From Bog-532 sp963830385 (GTDB taxonomy: Bacteria; Actinomycetota; Actinomycetes; Streptosporangiales; Streptosporangiaceae), in assembly GCA_963830385.1 (NCBI GenBank), contig CAWHMD010000009.1, positions 846,449 to 910,448 of the forward strand: 64,000 nt of DNA, read 5' to 3'. This document shows positions 7,761-16,457 of the stretch, in pieces (position 1 is the first letter of the stretch; each line of letters opens with the position of its first letter). Under the pieces are notes generated by a model. It was not told the origin of the DNA and ran no database searches. It saw only the letters and a list, made by a program, of their open reading frames with translations. The position numbers were made by a program, and so were the translations under genes.

Positions 7761-9023
7761 ATGACCACTGCTGATCACGCGATGGACGTATGGCGCCAGG
7801 CCGGCTGGCTCCCGGCAAACCAGGACGACCTGGAGGCCTGGCTGGACGGCCACCGCGAACGGGCGGAGGCCCGGGGCGAGCAGGTCGTGCTCCATCCCGT
7901 GCTCACCGAATTCCAGGAGCTGATCAACACCGATCCCGTGGTGCGGATGTACATCGACCAGATGATCGCCCAGGTGCCGGGGACCAAGCCGTACCGCAAG
8001 CGGCACCTGGAGAGCGTGCCGCAGTTGCTGCGCCTGATCAACGAGGTGCTGACCAGCGCGCCTGAGTTTGGCGGCGATCAGGTGGCCACGCCGCTCGGCG
8101 CGATCCTGGACTGGACCATGGGCACCCGGGCGGGCTTCGCCGCCTACCGCGACCCGCGGATCAACGCGATGCTCAGGAAGATCCTCAACGCCTGGGCCGA
8201 GTTCCTCAGCGGCAGCGAATCTCTCTACGCGCTCAACGATTCGCCGACCGGCTGGAAAAGCGCCCAGGCCCGGCAGGCGATCGGCATCGAGCAGTACGAA
8301 CACGACCCGAAGGACGAGCACTGGGGCTTCACCTCCTGGAACGACTTCTTCACCCGGCGGTTCAAGGACGGCGAGCGCCCGGTGGCCTCTCCCGGGGACG
8401 ACAAGGTCATCGTCAGCGCTTGCGAGTCCACGCCCTACGGCATCAGCACCGACGTCAAACGCCAGGACCGCTTCTGGATCAAGAGCCAGCCCTATTCGCT
8501 GGAGGACATGCTGGCCAACGACGAATCAGTCGATCAGTTCGCCGGCGGCACCGTCTATCAGGCCTTTCTGAGCGCGACCAACTACCACCGCTGGCACAGC
8601 CCGGTGGCCGGGACGATCGTCCGGGCGTTCGTCCAGCCGGGCACCTACTACTCCGAGCCCGACTCCGAAGGCGCCGACGCGGTCGAGCCGATGAACTCCC
8701 AGTCCTACCTGGCTCACGTCGCGGCCCGGGCCATCGTCATCATCGAAGCCGACGACCCGGTCATCGGCCAGCTGGCCTTCGTGGCCGTCGGCATGTCGGA
8801 CGTCTCCTCCTGCCTGATCGGCCCGAAGATCAAGCCCGGCTACCACGTCGCCAAGGGGGAGGAGCTCGGCTACTTCCAGTACGGCGGCTCGACCCACTGC
8901 CTGGTCTTCCGCCCCGGCGCGATCGCCGAGTTCGCCCTCACGGCCATTCCCCAGCCGCACGACCCCCAGGCGCCGCTGATGCTGGTCCGCTCCAAGCTCG
9001 CCGTCGCCAGCCCCACGCGCTGA
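7761..9023 (+). CDS. Pyruvoyl-dependent decarboxylase, phosphatidylserine decarboxylase superfamily
   Basis: 420 residues from ATG 7761 (GGTAGGTG upstream). The N-terminal third carries the helical domain associated with this subfamily (VVRMYIDQMIAQVPGT; SWNDFFTRRF near residue 195). The C-terminal part has the phosphatidylserine decarboxylase core: FLSATNYHRWHSPVAG and, near residues 375-378, GGST. Autocleavage before that Ser would yield the pyruvoyl group. The long N-terminal domain is characteristic of a PSD-like branch that includes fungal L-tryptophan decarboxylase, rather than the Psd of phospholipid synthesis. There is no PssA neighbour, so an amino acid rather than phosphatidylserine may be the substrate; this is inference. 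Confidence 0.85.
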   Translation: MTTADHAMDVWRQAGWLPANQDDLEAWLDGHRERAEARGEQVVLHPVLTEFQELINTDPVVRMYIDQMIAQVPGTKPYRKRHLESVPQLLRLINEVLTSAPEFGGDQVATPLGAILDWTMGTRAGFAAYRDPRINAMLRKILNAWAEFLSGSESLYALNDSPTGWKSAQARQAIGIEQYEHDPKDEHWGFTSWNDFFTRRFKDGERPVASPGDDKVIVSACESTPYGISTDVKRQDRFWIKSQPYSLEDMLANDESVDQFAGGTVYQAFLSATNYHRWHSPVAGTIVRAFVQPGTYYSEPDSEGADAVEPMNSQSYLAHVAARAIVIIEADDPVIGQLAFVAVGMSDVSSCLIGPKIKPGYHVAKGEELGYFQYGGSTHCLVFRPGAIAEFALTAIPQPHDPQAPLMLVRSKLAVASPTR

Positions 9024-9086
9024 CCGCGTGACACCCGATCCGCCCGCCGGCGGGCTGGACGCCGGCTGCGGCATTGAAAGACTGCC

Positions 9087-9848
9087 GTGATGGAGGAAAG
9101 GCTGGACGGAGGCAATGCTGGCGGGGCCGTCCGGGTGGGTGAGACGGTCCGGCGGTCCGCGGGGCCGTGGACGCCTGCCGTGCATGCGCTCTTGCGGCAT
9201 CTCGCCGATAACGGTTTCCCGGGCAGTCCCCGCCCGCTGGGCGTCGACGGTCAAGGCCGGGAGGTGCTGACGTTCGTGGAGGGTGAGACGGTGGGTAGCA
9301 CGCTGCCCTGGCCAGGTTGGACCCACACCGAGCGCACGCTGACTCAGGTGGCCCGCTGGATGCGTCGCTACCACGAGGCCGTGGCAGATTTCGTCCCGCC
9401 GGACGGGGCGGTCTGGCGGATGGGCGGCCAGTGGCGTCCCGGCCTGATCATCGGGCACAACGACGCCGCTCCTTACAACGCCGTGTGGCGGCCCGGGCAC
9501 CTGGCCGGGTTCATCGACTGGGACATGGCAGGCCCGGTGAGCCCGGCCTGGGACCTGGCGTTCGCCGCGTTCAGCTGGGTGCCGCTGCACGCCCGCCACG
9601 TAGTCGCGCGGGAGGGATTCACCGATTTCGGTTCCCGGCCGGCCCGGCTGCGGCTGTTGCTGGCCGAATACGGCTGGGCCGGCACGACCGGTGAGTTCCT
9701 CGAGGTTGTCCGGGCCCGTATCTGCGCTCACGCCGCTGGTGTCCGTGGCCTGGCGGCTACCGGGGATCCGCTGTTCACCCGGCTTGTCGCCCTGGGTGTG
9801 GCCGACGATCTGGACATCGCCCTGGCCGAACTGGACGAGTTCGCTTGA
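9087..9848 (+). CDS. Aminoglycoside phosphotransferase-family kinase
   Basis: 253 residues. The catalytic loop is the Brenner motif IIGHNDAAPYN (Asp as base, Asn for metal), and IDWDMAGP is the second metal-binding Asp motif about 20 residues later. The N-terminal lobe is shortened: it starts at GETVRRSAGPWTPAVHALLRHL without a full ATP-lysine strand, as in a common actinobacterial APH subset. GTG 9087 and ATG 9090 are adjacent possible starts. The substrate is unknown; resistance cannot be inferred from sequence alone. Confidence 0.85.
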   Translation: MMEERLDGGNAGGAVRVGETVRRSAGPWTPAVHALLRHLADNGFPGSPRPLGVDGQGREVLTFVEGETVGSTLPWPGWTHTERTLTQVARWMRRYHEAVADFVPPDGAVWRMGGQWRPGLIIGHNDAAPYNAVWRPGHLAGFIDWDMAGPVSPAWDLAFAAFSWVPLHARHVVAREGFTDFGSRPARLRLLLAEYGWAGTTGEFLEVVRARICAHAAGVRGLAATGDPLFTRLVALGVADDLDIALAELDEFA

Positions 9849-9908
9849 CCCCCATCGCGGCAGACAGCGCGTCCGTATTGCGCACCGAGCCGCCGGGCGT
9901 CGCCAGGC

Positions 9909-10211
9909 TCAGCTGCCGGGGTCGCTCAGCGCGGTGACGAAAGTGCGGAGGCGTGCGAATTCACCGGCCAGGATGAGGACCGGGCAGGTGACCTTGGCCA
10001 AGTCCTCGGCGGTCACCTTCAACGGGCCACATTCGCCCCGGCCGAAGCGGGCTTGCACCTCGCGGTTCACCATGGCCCGGGCCGCGCGCGCGGCCATGTC
10101 ACCGTCAGAGGCACTCCCGTAGAGGGGCATGGCGTGTGCCTTCCAGGCCGCGAGTGCTCCGGGACTCCGGTCGCCGCCCAGCAAGCGGGCCGCCGCTTCC
10201 CGGGCCGCCGG
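9909..10211 (-). pseudogene. Alpha/beta-hydrolase remnant
   Basis: A roughly 100-codon fragment follows the methyltransferase stop in the same frame. REAAARLLGGDRSP, WKAHAMPLYG, and VTAEDLAKVTCPVLILAGE match the lid and the strand before the acid residue of alpha/beta hydrolases of the proline-iminopeptidase kind. The nucleophile region is absent, and the sequence after AGE lacks the expected Asp and His. Both ends of the gene are therefore missing. The only possible starts are internal TTG/ATG codons with no ribosome site. Confidence 0.62.
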
Positions 10212-10241
10212 GCCGCCGCGTCGCCCCGCCGCGCTCTTGCC

Positions 10242-11123
10242 CTATCCGCCGAGATCCTCGCGGTGTGGTGCGCGGCCGCCCGGCCGGGGCGGTGTTCGCG
10301 CGGTGATGATCCAGGTGCGCGCCCCGAACAGCACGCCGTCGCCGGTCGTGTGGCTGGCGAGGGTGACGCGCAGCTCGCGCCGCGCGTCGTCGGCGGCGGC
10401 CGGATCCAGGCTGGCCACCATGTCTTTGGTGGCCTGCAGGCCGGTGACGAAATCGTAGGCCTGCGCGCTGTCCGCGCCGTAATAGACGGGCTCGCGCACG
10501 TCGGTGAAGGCGACGTCGGTGAACCCGGCCGCAGCCAGTATCCCGGCCGTCGTTTGCTGGCCGGCGAGGGAGAACATCCGGGCGCTGCGGGCAGAAGCGC
10601 CGCCGATCACCTGGTCGATCTCGCTGTACCACTCGTTGCGCTCGGGGGCTTGCCAGGCCAGCAGCGCCATCCGCGCGCCGGGGCGCAGCGCGCGCCCGAT
10701 GTTGGTAAACGCCGCCACCGGGTCGGCGAAGAACATCACGCCGAAACAGCTGATACACACGTCATAACGAGACGGCCCCAGGCTGTCCACCTGAGCGTCG
10801 GCCAGCCGGTAGGAAACGTTGCGCAGGCCTTCCCGGTCCGTCAGCCGCCGGGCCAGCTCGAGCACGGGCGCGGAAATGTCCACGCCGAGGACGGTTCCCG
10901 CGGCCGCGGCGCGCCCGGCGGCGCGGGTGGATCGGCCCGTCCCGCAGCCAATATCGAGCACATGCTCGGCGGCACCGACGCTGGCGGCGGCATGCAGCCG
11001 CTGTTCATGCAGACGCGCCTCGGCATCGAACAGTTCGGCGTACCTGACCCGGAACTCCCCCGCGGCCTGGTCCGCATTGACCCACGCCCGGACATCCGGC
11101 TCATCACCCATCCACACCACCAT
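10242..11123 (-). CDS. Class I SAM-dependent methyltransferase
   Basis: About 293 residues from ATG 11121-11123; a second ATG four codons later is also possible, and a longer upstream frame lacks support. Motif I is clear (AEHVLDIGCGTGRSTRAAG), followed by VLGVDISAPVLELARRL and the post-motif YDVCISCFGVMFFADPVAAFTNIGRALRPGARM. It is a UbiE/COQ5-like methyltransferase fold. The substrate is not deducible. The 3' end directly precedes the hydrolase remnant in the same frame. Confidence 0.87.
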   Translation of the reverse strand: MVVWMGDEPDVRAWVNADQAAGEFRVRYAELFDAEARLHEQRLHAAASVGAAEHVLDIGCGTGRSTRAAGRAAAAGTVLGVDISAPVLELARRLTDREGLRNVSYRLADAQVDSLGPSRYDVCISCFGVMFFADPVAAFTNIGRALRPGARMALLAWQAPERNEWYSEIDQVIGGASARSARMFSLAGQQTTAGILAAAGFTDVAFTDVREPVYYGADSAQAYDFVTGLQATKDMVASLDPAAADDARRELRVTLASHTTGDGVLFGARTWIITARTPPRPGGRAPHREDLGG

Positions 11124-11419
11124 CCCCGGACACTCGCCCCTGCCTACACGCCCCATACTCCTACCCCGTCCGGGCGTTCCTTCGGTGAGCTGAGCTCGCA
11201 GCAGCGGCCAGGACCGGGCAAAGCCCGGCGCCTCCCAGGCGTCCCTGCTTGACCTGGCTGCCATTGACCCGATGATCTCCGCAGTGGAACACTCAGGTAC
11301 TTCAGCACGGCAGGAAACGTTGAGCGGCCGTGAGGACGGCCTGGGGGGACGGCATTTATGGCCGGATCTGGAGTCCCTGCTTGTCGTAATGCCGGGACAC
11401 CTCGTCAGTTAAGCGCTGG

Positions 11420-12115
11420 GTGATCCGGATGCCGAGCGGATCATCCAAGCCTGATCCCGCGGCGTCACCTGGTTCAGCCGAAACTGGGCCTCCGCCGCAT
11501 GATCCAGCTGGTTTGCCCACGCACGCGCCGACCGTGTCGGCTGCGCAGGCCGGGCTGGTGCCCGGCCACCCCGCGTCTGAGCGGTCCACGCGCGCCGACG
11601 GGTCCCCGGATGTCCGCAGGTATGGCCCTGGAATTCCGGCGATCCCGCCCGCGAGCCGGCCCGAGTTGACCGCTGAGCGCGCTTGGCGGACTGGCGCCCG
11701 GGGCAGATCGTCCCGGGGCTGGGGTCGGCTGGCCCGGCTGTCCGGCTCGGCGCTGACCGTGATTTTGCTGGCGGCCAGCGGCGTCCTGCTGTATCTGCGC
11801 CTGCATCATGAGCCGTTCCGCGTGACTGCCGTGGCGATTACCCAGCAGACGAGAAATGGGTGCGGTGTGGACGTGACCGGGCGGATCAACACCAACGGCT
11901 CGGCCGGGACCGTCTCGTATGAATGGCTTTTCCGCTCCGATCCGCAGTCACCCCAGGCACTGGATCAGTCGGTGGAGGCCGGACAGCAGGCCGCCTTCGT
12001 GACTGTCGCCGTGCAGGGCCAGGGCCATGGCAGCACGTCGCAGACGGTCACCTTGCAGGTCCTCGGCGTCCATCCGCAAGCTGCGTCGGCCGCGGTAGTG
12101 GTCAGTTGCCCATGA
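11420..12115 (+). CDS. Membrane-anchored protein with extracellular Ig-like domain
   Basis: 231 residues. A Pro/Ser/Ala-rich cytosolic N-terminus (1-100) precedes one membrane segment (about 108-126, LSGSALTVILLAASGVLLYL) and an external beta-rich domain of about 100 residues. That domain has two cysteines (NGCGVDVTGRI and the terminal VVVSCP) that could pair. GTVSYEWLFRSD is an Ig/PKD-like strand pattern. The gene ends 12 bases before the Ser/Thr kinase start, so the two are probably co-transcribed, and this protein may be a kinase partner or substrate. Starts at GTG 11420 or ATG 11429. Confidence 0.72.
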   Translation: MIRMPSGSSKPDPAASPGSAETGPPPHDPAGLPTHAPTVSAAQAGLVPGHPASERSTRADGSPDVRRYGPGIPAIPPASRPELTAERAWRTGARGRSSRGWGRLARLSGSALTVILLAASGVLLYLRLHHEPFRVTAVAITQQTRNGCGVDVTGRINTNGSAGTVSYEWLFRSDPQSPQALDQSVEAGQQAAFVTVAVQGQGHGSTSQTVTLQVLGVHPQAASAAVVVSCP

Positions 12116-12127
12116 GAGGGGATCGGC

Positions 12128-13888
12128 ATGCCGGAGTGGAGGGTGCCCGGTTACACCGAGCTGAAGAGGCTCGGCTCGGGTGGGTTCGGCGAGGTGTTCC
12201 TGGCCCGGCACGACGCGTCAGGCACCCTGGTGGCGATCAAGTACCTGCGTCACGACCTGCTGGCCGAGACCGAATTCGCCGAGATGTTCCGTACCGAGGC
12301 GGCCGTACTGGCCTCGCTGGACGACCCGCACGTGGTCCGGCTGTACGAGTACGTCGAGTCATCGTCGGGCGCGGCCATTGTCATGGAATTGGTCGCTGGC
12401 GTCTCGTTGCGCGAGGTCCTGACCTTCCAGGGCAAGACCACTGCGGAAGCGGCGCTGACCGTGCTGCACGGCTCACTGGCCGGGCTGGCGACCGCCCACC
12501 GGCGCGGCGTCGTGCACCGGGACTACAAGCCGGAGAATGTGCTCGTCGACGGGAACGGCGCCAGCAAGCTGACCGACTTCGGCATCGCCGCGCGCACCGG
12601 TTCCTCCGCGATCCCGGCCGGCACCCTGGCCTACGCGGCCCCCGAGCAGATGTCCGGTGGCCTGGCCACTCCGGCCAGCGACATCTACGCGGCCACGGCG
12701 ACCTTCTATGAGTGCCTCACCGGCCGGCCACCCTTTATCGGAGAACCCGACGACCTGCTCCGCCAGCACCGCTCCGAACCGGTTCCTCTAGAACCGGTAC
12801 CCGAACCGCTGCGGCCACTGGTGGCCGCCGGGATGGCCAAGGACACCGCGCAGCGCCCCACCGACGCGGTCAGCTTCGTCGCCCAGCTCACGGCCGCCGC
12901 CACCAGCGCATACGGCCGGCGCTGGCACGAGCGAGGCCGGTCGCACCTGGGGGAAGCGGCGCTGCTGCTCGCCGCGCTCTGGCCATCCGGCCCGCCACCC
13001 ACCGTCCAGGGCACGGCCGTCCACCAGACCACCCTGGGGCGCCGCCTCAAACTCGGGCATGTCACCGCGGTCAAGGCGGCTGTCGCCGCCGGCACAGTGA
13101 TCGCGGTCGCCGCGGCGGGGACGGCGCTGGCCGTCACCCGTGGCTCACCCGCACCGACCGTCACCAACCACCCCGCGGCCGCCGTAAAGCAGGTTTCGCT
13201 TCATCCCACCAGCCGGCCGGGCGGACCGACGCAACTCCCTGCCCAATCCACCATGCCGCTGATCGGGTCCACCAGCCCGCAAACGGGCTCTGCCAGCCCG
13301 CAGGCCAACTCCGTCAGCCCGTCGATCGGCTCAGCCAGTCCCCAGACCGGCTCCGGCCAGAGCCAACCCGAGCCGACGGGCCACCCGAGCGGACCGGCCA
13401 AGGTGGGCGGCCCGTCGCCGCAGCCGGCCAAGCCCTCCGCGAGCGTGTGCGAGTCAGATGGAACTGGGTGCACCAGGGCCGGCACCTACGCTGGGCCGAA
13501 CGCGCTGATCAGTAGCGACTACACCGGCTTCAAAGTCGTCTGGACCGAGTCGGTTGTGCAGCCGTACTCATCCGGGGTGCCGCTCTACTGGAGCGCTTAC
13601 ATCACCTACACGAACGTCTCGTCGGCAAGCCTGCAACTGGGCTGCCCCGGCGACTGGGCCGACGCCTCCTACGTCGCCGAACACATGTCCGGAGGGGACG
13701 GCGATGACGGGATGGTCTCGGCCGGAAGCACCAGCTGCAGCGAGGATCCCGGGCAGACCGTGACCGTTCAGCCAGGTCACACCTACACATTTTTGGCGAC
13801 GTTCCACAACGTCCCCTGGCCCGGCAGCGCCGTCGCCATCCAGTGGGGCAACGCTGGAACGTCCGCCTCCGTCTACCCGTTCAGCTGA
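12128..13888 (+). CDS. Membrane Ser/Thr protein kinase with extracellular sensor domain
   Basis: 586 residues. Residues about 8-255 are a Hanks-type kinase: glycine loop LGSGGFGEVF, Lys38 in VAIKYL, catalytic HRDYKPENVL (Asp132), DFG at 150-152, and APEQ. A membrane helix (about 315-337) is followed by a Ser/Pro-rich stalk with four seven-residue repeats (380-407). The C-terminal domain of about 150 residues has four cysteines and no PASTA repeat. HRDYKPEN has Tyr where most relatives have Leu or Val. The extracellular domain is unrecognised, and its ligand is unknown. The GAG-rich AGAGGGGATCGGC ribosome region precedes the ATG. Confidence 0.92.
   Translation: MPEWRVPGYTELKRLGSGGFGEVFLARHDASGTLVAIKYLRHDLLAETEFAEMFRTEAAVLASLDDPHVVRLYEYVESSSGAAIVMELVAGVSLREVLTFQGKTTAEAALTVLHGSLAGLATAHRRGVVHRDYKPENVLVDGNGASKLTDFGIAARTGSSAIPAGTLAYAAPEQMSGGLATPASDIYAATATFYECLTGRPPFIGEPDDLLRQHRSEPVPLEPVPEPLRPLVAAGMAKDTAQRPTDAVSFVAQLTAAATSAYGRRWHERGRSHLGEAALLLAALWPSGPPPTVQGTAVHQTTLGRRLKLGHVTAVKAAVAAGTVIAVAAAGTALAVTRGSPAPTVTNHPAAAVKQVSLHPTSRPGGPTQLPAQSTMPLIGSTSPQTGSASPQANSVSPSIGSASPQTGSGQSQPEPTGHPSGPAKVGGPSPQPAKPSASVCESDGTGCTRAGTYAGPNALISSDYTGFKVVWTESVVQPYSSGVPLYWSAYITYTNVSSASLQLGCPGDWADASYVAEHMSGGDGDDGMVSAGSTSCSEDPGQTVTVQPGHTYTFLATFHNVPWPGSAVAIQWGNAGTSASVYPFS
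13265..13348 (+). repeat. Four 21-bp in-frame repeats in kinase stalk
   Basis: Four tandem seven-codon units encode GSTSPQT, GSASPQA, NSVSPSI and GSASPQT, in the Ser/Pro stalk just outside the membrane. The unit is imperfect at nucleotide level. The repeats probably set stalk length and could be O-glycosylated. Confidence 0.75.
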
Positions 13889-14100
13889 GGCGACCTTGGC
13901 CGCTCGCCTGACCTGGAGCGCGTACGGCACTGCCTGAAAGGACCTCTGCTACTGGCCTGTTGGCGGGCAAGAGTTCCAGGTGGTCAGTCGCGGCGTGAGC
14001 GCGGAATGTAATCGCGCTTCATTGGTGAATCAAGATCACGCTGGCGCGCTCCGTCTTGGAAGAGGCGGCACCAGGCCGGCTCTGAGGGGGACGCATTCAG

Positions 14101-15374
14101 ATGAGCGCAGCACAGATCCGTGAGTGGCATAGCCCGGCCGGGCTCACGCCGGCAGCCAGGCGGTTCCTTGCGGCTAACCCGGAGCTGCAGACGCCGTTCC
14201 TGGTCTTGGACCTCGATGTGGTCGAGGCGCGCTATCGCCAGTTGACCGTGGCGATGCCCCGGACCCGGGTCCTGTATGCGGTCAAGGCGAATCCGGCACG
14301 CGAAGTGCTCCAGCGGCTAGCTGACCTTGGATCCAGCTTTGACGTCGCCAGTCCCGGCGAGATTGACCGGTGCCTGAAGCTCGGCATCGATCCGGCGCGC
14401 CTGGCGTTCGGCAACACCGTCAAGAAGGAGCGCGACATCGCCTACGCCCGTAGCTGCGGAGTGGGCGTCTTCACCGTGGACGCCCGGGCTGAGCTGGACA
14501 AGGTGATCCGTCAGGCTCCCGGCTCGACTGTGTACGTGCGCATCAGCACGGACGGGGCCGGGGCAGACTGGCCGCTGTCCCGCAAGTTCGGGTGCAGCCC
14601 CGGTGACGCGCTCGGGCTGCTGCGCAAGGCCGCGCAGGCCGGGCTCAGCTTCGGCGTGTCTTTTCACGTCGGCTCCCAGCAGCGCGATCTCACGGCCTGG
14701 GACCGGGCTCTGGCCGATGCCGGCGCGCTGGTCCGGACGCTGAGCCAGGAGGGCTACCAGGCGGCGGGCGTCAATCTCGGCGGCGGGCTGCCGTGCGCAT
14801 ACCGGGAGCCGATCGCCGGCATCTGCGCCTACGGCCAGGCCATCCAGCGGGCGCTGGCCCGGCACCTGGGACAGGACTTCGCCGGCGAAGTGCTGACCGA
14901 GCCCGGACGTTACCTGGTGGGCGACGCCGGCGTGATCCAGACCGAGGTCGTGCTGATCTCCCGCCAGCCGCCGGCGACCAGACCCGCTGGGTGTACCTGG
15001 ACATCGGCATGTTCAACGGCCTGACCGAGACCCTTGATGAGGCGATCCGGTACCGGATCGGAGCGCCGCCAGGCCGGGGCGGTCCCGGGCCAGTCGTGCT
15101 GGCCGGGCCATCGTGTGACAGCGCCGATGTGCTGTATGAGAAGTCCGGCTACCAGCTTCCCGTCGGCCTGCGGATCGGTGACCAGCTCCAGCTGATGTCG
15201 GCCGGCGCGTACACCGCGTCCTACTCCACCGTGTGGTTCAACGGCTTCGAGCCACTGCGCACGTTCTTCGTCTCCGCCGCCGGCCCCGTGACCGGCATGC
15301 CATCAGCTCGACCGCAGCCCGGTACCCGCGCTACGGCGCCGGACCGGCAGCACGCCCACGCCATGGAACGCTAG
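14101..15374 (+). pseudogene. Fold-III PLP decarboxylase (ornithine/lysine type), frameshifted
   Basis: The first frame (14101-15024) carries the PLP lysine motif VLYAVKANP, SFDVASPGEID, the FHVGSQ region, NLGGGLP and LTEPGRYLVGDAG. It then breaks after VVLISRQPP. The family sequence resumes one frame over (QTRWVYLDIGMFNGLTE, GPSCDSADVLYEKSGYQLP, FFV), ending at 15374. The active-site Cys of CDSADVL is in the second frame. Restoring one G near 14970-14976 would join them into about 424 residues. The protein would decarboxylate ornithine or a similar amino acid to a polyamine precursor. This is either a genuine pseudogene or a one-base assembly error. Confidence 0.85.
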
Positions 15375-15414
15375 CCGCGCTGCGCAAGGTCGCGAGCTCG
15401 TCGTCGGCGGCGCC

Positions 15415-15458
15415 GGCCGGGCCAGGGTGCCTGGCCGGGCCAGGGTGCCTGGCCGGGG
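15415..15458. repeat. Tandem 18-bp repeat
   Basis: Two perfect copies of GGCCGGGCCAGGGTGCCT (15415-15432, 15433-15450) and the start of a third. They lie in the 288-base gene-free stretch between the decarboxylase end and the next gene. Nothing else is recognised there. Confidence 0.8.
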
Positions 15459-15662
15459 CGCAGTGAGCGCCGGTGAAGGATGTGGCATTGATCACGTCGC
15501 CGGTGAGGGGAGTGGGGAGCTCGCGCAGGCCGCCGCTCCCGGGCCCGATAGCTGCGGCGTGCTGGCAGGCCCGCTCGGTGCCGGGTTATCGCTGCGTCCG
15601 GGGCGGTCCGTCGGCGGCTGCTTCGACGCCTCGGGACTGCTGCTCCGGGCGGGCCGCGGAGG

Positions 15663-16199
15663 CTACCGGGTGAGGGCCCGCGTGGCCTTGTCGATGAGGT
15701 CGCCGAGGTCCTCGGCGCTGGCCTCGCGGTAAAGCGGGCCGGCGCCGTCCGTCAGCAGCAGGCTGACCATGGCCACGCCCCGGGCCGGGACCGGGCCGGG
15801 TCCAGCCAGGTAGCCAGCCAGCACGGCGAGCGGCCCGGCCGACTGGCGGATCGCCGCCCGGGCCAGCGGGAATCGTGCCGGACGGGCGGTAATAACGGCG
15901 ACGGCGGCCGGATCCCCGGCGGCGGCGAGTATCCGCCGCACGCCCGCGGCCAGGTTGCGGCGGGTCTTCATCGACGTCAGCTGCACGGCCCGCGCCGCCA
16001 GAGGCGCGCTGCCCTCGGGGCTGGCGCCGTCGGCAAGCTCGCGGTCCAGCCGCGAGGCGGCACAACGGGCCAGCACGCGGTGCCACGGCCGCAGCCGCCC
16101 GAGCATCAGGCGCCCCAGATCGTCCTGGAGCAGGACATGCCTGGTTCGCCCCTGACCCGCCGGGCGGCGATTATGGGTGTTACCGGTCGTGGTCGCCAT
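15663..16199 (-). CDS. Hypothetical helical protein
   Basis: 178 residues, Ala/Arg/Leu-rich, with a GGGGAG ribosome site upstream of ATG 16199. A basic N-terminal half (HRVLARCAASRLDRELADGASP) leads to an Ala-rich hydrophobic stretch (LAVLAGYLAGPGPVPARGVAMVSLLL). It has no signal peptide and no motif I recognise. The end (SAEDLGDLIDKATRALTR) is amphipathic. The upstream region 16200-16457, into which its promoter falls, shows nothing else beyond a 10-bp palindrome AGACCGGTCT near 16249. Confidence 0.62.
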   Translation of the reverse strand: MATTTGNTHNRRPAGQGRTRHVLLQDDLGRLMLGRLRPWHRVLARCAASRLDRELADGASPEGSAPLAARAVQLTSMKTRRNLAAGVRRILAAAGDPAAVAVITARPARFPLARAAIRQSAGPLAVLAGYLAGPGPVPARGVAMVSLLLTDGAGPLYREASAEDLGDLIDKATRALTR

Positions 16200-16457
16200 C
16201 GTGGCTCCCCCCGCGATCCTGGCCCCTCACCTGCTCAGAGGACCGGCCAGACCGGTCTGATACGCACCAACACAAAGTGAGCTAAGTAGCGCGCAGTGCC
16301 GTCAATGACGGGATGGGCCCGCGCTCCCACCCAGGTTGATCCACCGCCGATTCCCGTCACGGAGAGCAACCTGAGTCTTTCTCGCTGTACGGATGGCTGT
16401 GGCAACCTCTTGGCCGGCCGGGTGGTCTGCGGCCTGCTGCGAGGCGGGACGGGCTGT

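Noticed and set aside
11356..11589. A 77-residue minus-strand frame opposite the membrane-anchored gene
   Set aside because: No ribosome site or family; the plus-strand frame has a membrane helix and a kinase neighbour.
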